Shown: positions 7,440-13,354 of the stretch, in pieces
Layout of the letters: each line of letters opens with the position of its first letter
Position numbering within the stretch: position 1 is the stretch's first letter
Assembly (NCBI GenBank): GCA_035529435.1
Contig: DATKWS010000194.1
Span: forward strand, 1 to 13,354
DNA: 13,354 nucleotides
DNA from: DATKWS01 sp035529435
GTDB lineage: Bacteria; Krumholzibacteriota; Krumholzibacteriia; Krumholzibacteriales; Krumholzibacteriaceae
Reading direction: 5' to 3'
Program-made: the position numbers and the translations under genes
Notes under the pieces: generated by a model
The model's database searches: none
What the model was told of the DNA's origin: nothing
Seen by the model: the letters and a program-made list of their open reading frames with translations, nothing else

Positions 7440-7748
7440 GAGACCGAAGAGATCGCGATTCCGGCCCTGCCGGTTACGCTCTATCAGAATCATCCGAATC
7501 CCTTCAATCCGTCGACGATGATCAGCTACTATGCGCCGGTCGATTGTTAGGTGACGCTCGACATCTACGACTCATCGGGGAAGCTCGTCGCGAGACTGCT
7601 CGATCGCGAGAAGCAGCCGGAGGAGGCGCATTCGGTCGAGTGGCGCGGCGTCGATACGCACGGGCAAGCGGTGAGCTCGGGCGTGTACTTCTATCGACTG
7701 ACGGGCGGCAAGAAGACGATCTCGCGGAAGATGGTGCTTCTTCGCTGA
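7440..7748 (+). pseudogene. orphan C-terminal FlgD-Ig sorting tail, interrupted by TAG
   Basis: One reading frame gives LYQNHPNPFNPSTMISYYAP, then a TAG at 7548-7550, then VTLDIYDSSGKLVARLL through WRGVDTHGQAVSSGVYFYRL to KTISRKMVLLR and a TGA stop. This is the standard C-terminal FlgD-like Ig module that ends many exported FCB-group proteins. The parent protein's large N-terminal part is absent: upstream there is only about 100 bp of non-descript open frame after the DUF6600 stop, with no start site or signal peptide. The stop falls where other family members continue straight through, and a single C-to-T change (CAG to TAG) would explain it. Truncated remnant is the best reading. A GTG at 7551 could start a 65-codon protein, but no ribosome site supports it. 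Confidence 0.75.
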
Positions 7749-7773
7749 GTGCCTCGAGAGGGCGATCGCCGGC

Positions 7774-8805
7774 TCAACCGCTCCGTATATGCGCTATGGC
7801 CCGGTCGATCATTTCGGGCAGATCGTCCGGGTACCAGTGCCCGATGTTTGGAGTCAGAATGAACTGATACTGAAGGCCCGTTTTCCTGAACAGATCGGCC
7901 ATCCTTCTCTGATCGGGAACCCTGTTGTCGAGATCGGTGGTTATGATCGTTCCCCGTATCCCTTTCGCCTTCGCTTCGAGCACCTCTTTCTCCGTTATGT
8001 TTTCGGGCATCGGCGGGCACAGGATAACAAATCCCGTAACGGGAACGACGTCAAAAAAGGTGACGACCAGCGACGCGTAACCGCCGGAAGAGAATCCGCC
8101 CACAATCACCTCGTCCTCGTTCACCGGGTACTCATTACAGATCCTTTCAAATGCTTCCCGCACCTCTTGTTTCGTCATATCCTGGTTCTGCCAGGTGAAT
8201 CCATCCATCGAAGAAACCTGCGAGGACTGGACGTAGGCGACGATAAACTCCTCCTCCATCGTTTCGGATGTCCACCTCGGCTTGAAGTTCTCGATATTTT
8301 CGCCGCCTCCGTGAAGGGCGATGAAAAGCGGGTATCGTTTCCCCCCCTCGTGATTTATCGGCAGAACGACCTCGAGCTCCGGCTTTGCCATTTTCTGGGC
8401 GGCTTCCTTCATTTCAAGGTTCCTGGCCAGCACCTCCGCGAAACCGTCGACCTCCCTGTACGGCGCCCAGAAGTCGCCTTCAAATGCATATATGCTGAAC
8501 CAGTGTCCCTTTTCGTGCGCCCTCCGCAGATACCCGACACCCCGTTCGTAATCTTCGAGATGCTTGCAGACAAGCGCCATGTTGAATGACATGTTCGTCA
8601 CCTTGCCGGGAAATCGATCGTAATTCTTCTCTATGAGCCCGGCCGCCTCCTCGTACTTGCCGGCGTTGTACAGCTCGATCAGCGCGGCCCTGAAATCCTG
8701 ATATTCTTCCTCTTCCGTTTCCCCTCGACCGGCATGGCACGGATAGGCAAGGAGAAACACAAGTACAACAAGGTTGATCGAGAGACGCCAATTTCTGTAT
8801 TTCAA
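7774..8805 (-). CDS. exported alpha/beta-hydrolase esterase with N-terminal TPR-like region
   Basis: This is a 343-aa predicted periplasmic or secreted serine hydrolase. The start is the TTG at 8805: AAGGAGG (8817-8811) precedes it at ideal spacing, and it yields a clean signal peptide (KYRNWR, hydrophobic NLVVLVFLLAYP, cleavage after CHA at residue 25). The frame runs upstream to an ATG at 8898, but that start would put non-hydrophobic residues before the signal. Residues 34-100 form a TPR-like helical hairpin pair. The hydrolase part shows the oxyanion segment HGGG (165-168), nucleophile elbow GFSSG with Ser239, Asp293 in DNRVP and His323 in NIGHWYP, a complete catalytic triad. It resembles carboxylesterase/dienelactone-hydrolase-like families; the substrate is unknown. 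Upstream, TATGAT (8848-8843) could be a -10 box, but the matching -35 is poor. It converges on the relic sorting tail. Confidence 0.87.
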   Translation of the reverse strand: MKYRNWRLSINLVVLVFLLAYPCHAGRGETEEEEYQDFRAALIELYNAGKYEEAAGLIEKNYDRFPGKVTNMSFNMALVCKHLEDYERGVGYLRRAHEKGHWFSIYAFEGDFWAPYREVDGFAEVLARNLEMKEAAQKMAKPELEVVLPINHEGGKRYPLFIALHGGGENIENFKPRWTSETMEEEFIVAYVQSSQVSSMDGFTWQNQDMTKQEVREAFERICNEYPVNEDEVIVGGFSSGGYASLVVTFFDVVPVTGFVILCPPMPENITEKEVLEAKAKGIRGTIITTDLDNRVPDQRRMADLFRKTGLQYQFILTPNIGHWYPDDLPEMIDRAIAHIRSG

Positions 8806-9113
8806 TGTTCCCTCCTTATAGGTATTTTCCGTGCCCACGCTGATCATACGGGAGGAGGAGCGGGGAATAAAACAGAAATCGACGCCATCGAATTGCAATC
8901 CGCCGATGATCGGCAGGGCTCATCTCCCGGCAGGGGAACACGCATATCGTCTCGACTGCCGGAACCGCCTTGACATGCGGGCGAGTTGCCGATAGAGTAG
9001 GCGGTGTCCAGAATTCTCGAGGTACGTGCACCGGCGGGGATGGCAACGGATCCCGAATAAAATTCGGATTCATCGTTCGGATCGAGTGATGCGACGATTC
9101 TGAAAGGATTATT
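8806..9113. other. divergent intergenic region
   Basis: This 308-bp gap separates two divergent genes. It holds the + strand promoter listed separately, a possible minus-strand -10 (8843-8848), a 7-bp inverted repeat CCGGCAG/CTGCCGG (8927-8933 with 8956-8962) and a small hairpin CCGAAT-AAA-ATTCGG (9053-9067) in the leader of the giant gene. No small gene is supported. Confidence 0.5.
8970..8998 (+). promoter_or_regulatory. sigma-70-type promoter for the giant FG-GAP gene
   Basis: A perfect TTGACA (8970-8975), a 17-bp spacer, then TAGAGT (8993-8998, 4 of 6). Transcription would begin near 9005, leaving a leader of about 110 nt that includes the small CCGAAT/ATTCGG hairpin at 9053-9067. Confidence 0.55.
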
Positions 9114-12100
9114 ATGTGTGGAATGCGGATTCGCCGGGACGGCGGGGTGGCACTGGTCGTTGTCGTGGCTGCATGTGTCTGCCTGTATTCGATCCCCCCG
9201 TCGATTCCGGCGCGTGCGGTGGATTCGCTCCCGGCCGGCGCCGTGGATTGCGATGGGATCTTTCCCGCATACCCGTCGTGGTCTTCACAACCGTCGAACC
9301 ATACGGTGAGCCTCGCCCTCGGGGATATCGATCTCGACGGGGATCTCGATCTCGTCGCCGGGAACAACGGCGAGGGACATGCCCTCTATCTCAATGAAGG
9401 CGGCACCCTCTCGACGATCCCCGCATGGCAGTCGAACCTTGCAACCGGAACAGCGAGCGTCGCGCTCGGGGATATCGACGGCGACGGATACCTCGATCTC
9501 GTGTGCGGCAGGGAAAACCAGTACGATATGATGTTTCATAACACGGGGGGTACATTCACCGACGGCCCCGTGTGGCAGTCGAGCCCCCGTGATGCGACAC
9601 GGAGCATCGCGCTCGGCGATATCGATAATGACGGCGACCTCGATCTCGTGTGCGGAAATTTCAGCCAGCCCAACACCGTCTACCTGAACACCGGAGGCAC
9701 CTTCCCGATCGATCCGGACTGGCTCTCGGCCGGTGAGGAGAATACGTACAGCATCGCGCTCGGCGATATCGACGGCGACGGATACCTCGATCTCGTGTGC
9801 GGCAACGGCTCTTATAACACGGCGTTTCTGAATACGGGAGGGATTTTCGACACGATACCGTGCTGGGTATCCACCGAGCACAACAGCACGTATGATATCG
9901 CGCTCGGCGACATCGACGGGAACGGGCACCTGGACATCGTGTGCGCGAACTATCATTTTATGATAAGCCCCTATGTGGACGGCTATAACACGGCATACCT
10001 CAACGACGGCGGTGTCGTCTCGGCGAGTCCCCAGTGGCTCTCGGCACCGAAGCTCAGAACGACCTCGCTCGATCTCGGGGATGTCGACAACGACGGCGAC
10101 CTCGATGTCGTGTGCGGCAACTACTACGACATAAACAATCTGTATCTCAACGAAGGGGGCATCCTGCCCGTCGAGCCTTCGTGGACGGCGGTGAGCGAGG
10201 ACATCGCGTACGATGTCGTGCTCGGCGACATCAACGGCGACGGGGCGCTCGATCTCGTCGTCGCGAATTACGGCCAAAGCAACCAGATTTACTACAACCG
10301 CGGGACATTCTTTTCGGCGGCGCCCACCTGGTCTTCAGCGGAGGAGAACCGCACGTTCGCGCTCAAACTGCACGATATCGACGGTGACACCGATCTTGAC
10401 CTGGTCTGCGGGAACGCCCAGGGACATAACACGCTCTACCTCAACGAGGATGGAACGTTCCCACTCTATCCGTCATGGGCCTCGGATACGGCCCTGGTCA
10501 CGGTGTGCATCGCTCTCGGAGACGTGAGCGGGGACGGCCGCCCCGATCTCGTCTGCGGCAACTACGCCGATCGAGGCACCGTCTACATGAATACCGGCTC
10601 GGGATTCTCCCGGATGCCGGATCAGTACCTGTTCACCTCACAGTACACCTACACGATAGCACTGGGCGATGTCGACGGCGACGGCGATCCCGATCTCGCG
10701 AAGGGCGATGTCAACGTCACCAGCAATTATGTATACCCCGATACCGGCTCCGCCTTCTCCCTCCGTTACATGTGGAGATCGTATTCCACGCATAAAACAG
10801 AGTGCATGAAATTCTACGATATCGATAATGACGGCGATCTCGATCTGATATGCGGAAACCGGGGCCCGAACACGATATTCATGAATGGCGGAACGATGCT
10901 CTCGCTGTATCCGGACTGGCAGTCACTGCCCGATGTGATAACCACCTGCATTGATATCGGCGATATCGACGGTGACGGCGATCCCGATCTCGTCTGCGGA
11001 AACAAGCAGCAGTGCGACGCGATATATCTCGGCGCCGGCGGCACCTTCGATACGGAACCGTCGTGGCTCTCGCGGCCGGCGAACCTGACATCGAGCGTTT
11101 CGCTGACAGATGCCGACGGCGACGGCGATCTCGATCTGGTATGCGGGGACTGGTACTATGAAAAGATCGTACTCTATAAAAACGTGAACGGCCTCCCCGA
11201 AACCGAGCCGGTGTGGCAGGTGGGTGGGTATCTCTGCAATGCGGTCGCGACGGGCGATATCGACGGAGACGGCGACATCGATCTCGTCGCCGGCATAGAA
11301 GGGCCGAATGTACTGCACCATGGAATCAGGAATCCCGCCTACAAGGGAGATCCAGAACTACCCACGAACCATCTGCCGAACAACACCGCATTTGTCAGCC
11401 GCGTCGATATCTCGCCGTACGGCACAAACCTGTTCCGGATATCGATCGAGATTCGGGATGTCGAGTCGGACCCCGTGTGGATCATTCCGGAGTACCGGGC
11501 GCGCGGCGACAATGCGTGGATCGGCGCCGACATCATCGGGTACGACGGCATTATCGGACCGCTCCAGTCATCGCCCGGCGGCACCGCGTACGAGTTCGAC
11601 TGGAATGTACTGTGGCTGCCACACGGTGTCGAGGACGTGAGGTTCCGGATCCGCACGATTTCCCATCCGGCGACCGTCGGCGCCGTCCAGCACATCGCAT
11701 CCTTCATGAAATACCTCCCCACGATCGCGAACCATCGACCGCAGATCGCACCGACGATCTCCCGCCTGAATTTTCCGAATCTTACCGTCGGCGACACGGC
11801 ATCGGTCGACCTTGCCATACGGAACTGCGGTAACGAGATTCTCACGATCACCGGTATGACGTTCCCGCAGCCCGCCATGGAGGCAGCGCGGGAGATGCCC
11901 TTCGATGTGCTCCCCGGGGAAACGGACACGCTCGCAATACGGTTCGTGTTCGAGGACGACACCGAGATAATGGGATCGATCATTATCGACAGCAACGATC
12001 CGAACACCCCGCATGCGGTGGAGGTTTCGGGCCGGGGCGTGGCGATAGACTACACGCTCGCCGAGTATTATCCGGGCGGTGTGATCGACGAGGCGCAGAA

Positions 12101-13354
12101 TCTGCTCATGTCGGTCGTCATGTCGGATTCGGTGCACGTCGATTCGGTATCCCTGTATTACCGCGCGGGCGGGAAAGCGGCTTTCACCAAGGCGAAGCTG
12201 CAGATGGTGGAACAGGTCCCGCGGGAGCAGTACGCCCTGACGGTCCCCAGCGATTCGGTCACATCGAGGGGAATCGAGTATTTCATCGAAGTCCGCAACG
12301 GAACGATCGAGGTTCGGAGCCCGGTGCGGCACATACGCAAGCGGGTCGATAACCTCGCGTTCCCGGATCCTATTCCGCAGCGATCGTACGCGATGATCTC
12401 CTGCCCGCTCGATATCCATACCAACAATACCCTCGCGGGCATGTTCAACGACGATCTCGGCGCGAGGAGCGCCTCGTCATGGTGCGTGTTCGAATACGAT
12501 TGCGGGGACTCGATCTATTTCGAGACGCCGAGCGACAGCCCGCTCGTCCACGGCTGCGCGTACTGGTTGATCAGCGCGAAGGAGGTGTCGCTCGATACCG
12601 CTCCGATGAAGGGGCTCTCCACCGTTACCGACAGCGGCTTCGTCCTCACGCTCGGTCCGGGATGGAATATGATCGGCAATCCGTTCGACTTCCCCGTCGC
12701 GTGGGATTCGATACTGGCCGGGTCCGTGGCGATGCCGGAGGCCGATACGATCGTCGAGGCGCCGGTGCGATGGATTGCAGGAGAGGGGTACCGGTACGAT
12801 GTTCCCGTTCTCGAACCATTCGAGGGATACTGGGTGAAGAACCTTCTCGCCGTCCCCGTGTCCCTCTGTATCCCGCCGGTTGAAGCGCCGGCCGCAACCG
12901 CCTCACGCGCACCGGCGATCGAAGCGGCGAGCGCCGGGGAGGCCGGAGACGGTGAGGGATCGTGGCTCATCACGATCGAGGCATCGTGCGCCGGCGCCCG
13001 GGACCGGGGAACTATCGGCGTCATGGTGGATCGCGGTCACAATGAATGGGACCCGCTCGATCGCTCGAAGCCGCCGATCGATCCGGGACGCTCTGTATCA
13101 CTCTACTTTCCGCACAACTCGTGGCATCGCCATCCCGGCCGTTACGCCTCCGATATCAGGGGTGCGTACGTGGCGCTGGGCGGTGATCGTACCGCGCACG
13201 CGCGCTCCGCGAGCGGGACATTCGGCACGATGGAGGGTTCCCTCTCCATATCGGGTGACGTGTGGGGGCACGTATGGCCGTTCGATCTGGCGAAGGCCGC
13301 CGCACGCGACGGCATGAACGAGATGACAATCACGCTCGACGGTATCGGGGATAT
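9114..13354 (+). CDS. giant secreted FG-GAP/VCBS beta-propeller protein (3'-truncated by window edge)
   Basis: The frame is open from the ATG at 9114 to the right edge: at least 1413 codons with no stop. AAAGGA (9103-9108) lies 5 nt before the ATG. Residues 1-36 are a signal sequence: RIRR, then VALVVVVAACVCLYS, with either signal peptidase I cleavage after ARA or a lipobox VAAC at Cys21. Residues about 60-740 contain 14 FG-GAP/VCBS units, each with a calcium-loop motif of the form D-I-D-x-D-G-x-x-D. Residues 740-880 are an unassigned beta region. Residues 883-976 match a choice-of-anchor-D/ASH-type Ig domain. Residues 980-1080 are another beta-sandwich. GWNMIGNPFDFPVAWDS (1183-1199) belongs to a module common near the C-terminus of exported FCB proteins, so a sorting tail probably lies beyond the edge. 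The likely location is the cell surface or outside; adhesion or ligand binding is inference. It has its own promoter and divergent neighbour. Confidence 0.9.
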   Translation, partial: MCGMRIRRDGGVALVVVVAACVCLYSIPPSIPARAVDSLPAGAVDCDGIFPAYPSWSSQPSNHTVSLALGDIDLDGDLDLVAGNNGEGHALYLNEGGTLSTIPAWQSNLATGTASVALGDIDGDGYLDLVCGRENQYDMMFHNTGGTFTDGPVWQSSPRDATRSIALGDIDNDGDLDLVCGNFSQPNTVYLNTGGTFPIDPDWLSAGEENTYSIALGDIDGDGYLDLVCGNGSYNTAFLNTGGIFDTIPCWVSTEHNSTYDIALGDIDGNGHLDIVCANYHFMISPYVDGYNTAYLNDGGVVSASPQWLSAPKLRTTSLDLGDVDNDGDLDVVCGNYYDINNLYLNEGGILPVEPSWTAVSEDIAYDVVLGDINGDGALDLVVANYGQSNQIYYNRGTFFSAAPTWSSAEENRTFALKLHDIDGDTDLDLVCGNAQGHNTLYLNEDGTFPLYPSWASDTALVTVCIALGDVSGDGRPDLVCGNYADRGTVYMNTGSGFSRMPDQYLFTSQYTYTIALGDVDGDGDPDLAKGDVNVTSNYVYPDTGSAFSLRYMWRSYSTHKTECMKFYDIDNDGDLDLICGNRGPNTIFMNGGTMLSLYPDWQSLPDVITTCIDIGDIDGDGDPDLVCGNKQQCDAIYLGAGGTFDTEPSWLSRPANLTSSVSLTDADGDGDLDLVCGDWYYEKIVLYKNVNGLPETEPVWQVGGYLCNAVATGDIDGDGDIDLVAGIEGPNVLHHGIRNPAYKGDPELPTNHLPNNTAFVSRVDISPYGTNLFRISIEIRDVESDPVWIIPEYRARGDNAWIGADIIGYDGIIGPLQSSPGGTAYEFDWNVLWLPHGVEDVRFRIRTISHPATVGAVQHIASFMKYLPTIANHRPQIAPTISRLNFPNLTVGDTASVDLAIRNCGNEILTITGMTFPQPAMEAAREMPFDVLPGETDTLAIRFVFEDDTEIMGSIIIDSNDPNTPHAVEVSGRGVAIDYTLAEYYPGGVIDEAQNLLMSVVMSDSVHVDSVSLYYRAGGKAAFTKAKLQMVEQVPREQYALTVPSDSVTSRGIEYFIEVRNGTIEVRSPVRHIRKRVDNLAFPDPIPQRSYAMISCPLDIHTNNTLAGMFNDDLGARSASSWCVFEYDCGDSIYFETPSDSPLVHGCAYWLISAKEVSLDTAPMKGLSTVTDSGFVLTLGPGWNMIGNPFDFPVAWDSILAGSVAMPEADTIVEAPVRWIAGEGYRYDVPVLEPFEGYWVKNLLAVPVSLCIPPVEAPAATASRAPAIEAASAGEAGDGEGSWLITIEASCAGARDRGTIGVMVDRGHNEWDPLDRSKPPIDPGRSVSLYFPHNSWHRHPGRYASDIRGAYVALGGDRTAHARSASGTFGTMEGSLSISGDVWGHVWPFDLAKAAARDGMNEMTITLDGIGD
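9312..11303 (+). repeat. array of 14 tandem FG-GAP/VCBS coding units, about 147 bp each
   Basis: The first Asp of each calcium loop falls at residues 71, 120, 169, 218, 266, 323, 372, 421, 470, 519, 569, 617, 666 and 715 of the giant protein. Thirteen intervals are 48-50 residues except one of 57, caused by an insertion in unit 5 (around FMISPYVDGYN). Fourteen units fit two seven-bladed propellers, which is inference. Ten units carry Cys in the strand after the loop (LVCGN or similar). Confidence 0.9.

Noticed and set aside
7789..8589. Plus-strand open frame of 266 codons opposite the esterase
   Set aside because: The minus strand encodes an intact catalytic triad, signal peptide and ribosome site; the antisense product matches nothing.
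9285..10277. Long minus-strand open frame (330 codons) opposite the giant gene
   Set aside because: Its repetitive EIEVAVVVDIAER-like translation is the mirror of the DIDGDGDLDLV coding repeats; the + frame has signal peptide, ribosome site and known domains.
9312..11303. CRISPR-like or satellite repeat array
   Set aside because: The periodicity is 147 bp, in frame, and codes for FG-GAP units; there are no short identical repeats with unique spacers.
11568..12419. Minus-strand open frame of 283 codons opposite the C-terminal half of the giant gene
   Set aside because: Arg/His-rich composition without motifs, and it overlaps the Ig-like domain coding region of the continuous + frame.

Overview
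This is a GC-rich bacterial chromosomal window with no recognisable mobile element, CRISPR array, tRNA or rRNA. Several traits suggest an FCB-superphylum-type lineage, perhaps a candidate phylum such as Krumholzibacteriota, Eisenbacteria or Latescibacterota. They are a C-terminal tail of the 'QNHPNPFNPST...FlgD-Ig' kind, a giant secreted FG-GAP/VCBS protein with a choice-of-anchor-D-like domain, a DUF6600-type envelope protein and a TPR-linked sigma-54 activator. The taxonomic statement is inference from protein style, not from a marker gene.

Layout, left to right. (1) Positions 1-2075 (+): the 3' part of a TPR / sigma-54 AAA+ / Fis-HTH transcription activator whose N-terminus lies outside the window. 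(2) 2076-2227: a 20-bp near-perfect palindrome, then a TTGACA-type promoter. (3) 2228-3334 (+): a lipoprotein trypsin-fold protease with an intact His-Asp-Ser triad. (4) A strong hairpin at 3372-3413 separates it from the convergent gene. (5) 3426-4982 (-): a seven-helix membrane protein fused to a spermidine-synthase-like methyltransferase fold, with its own near-consensus promoter at 5045-5073. (6) 5212-6207 (-): class I fructose-1,6-bisphosphatase. (7) 6306-6368: back-to-back promoters serving fbp and, on the other strand, a Trp-rich DUF6600 exported protein (6442-7335, +). (8) 7440-7748 (+): an orphan, decayed FlgD-Ig sorting tail interrupted by a TAG. (9) 7774-8805 (-): an exported TPR-like plus alpha/beta-hydrolase esterase with a TTG start. 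(10) 9114 to the right edge (+): a secreted protein of at least 1413 residues with 14 FG-GAP/VCBS blades at a 49-residue period.

The genes do not form an operon. Nearly every gene is its own transcription unit, and recognisable TTGACA-like/TATAAT-like promoters occur in most intergenic regions. The common theme is the cell envelope and exterior: a lipoprotein protease, a membrane protein, a DUF6600 protein, an exported esterase, a giant beta-propeller protein and a relic sorting tail. One central-carbon enzyme (fbp) and one enhancer-binding regulator are interspersed.

I see no clear new multi-gene system. The points most worth a second look are the 14-blade propeller with a recurrent cysteine and locally near-identical DNA units, the palindrome between the regulator and the protease, the TAG-interrupted sorting tail, and the membrane-fused spermidine-synthase homologue that lacks the usual Asp-Pro substrate motif.
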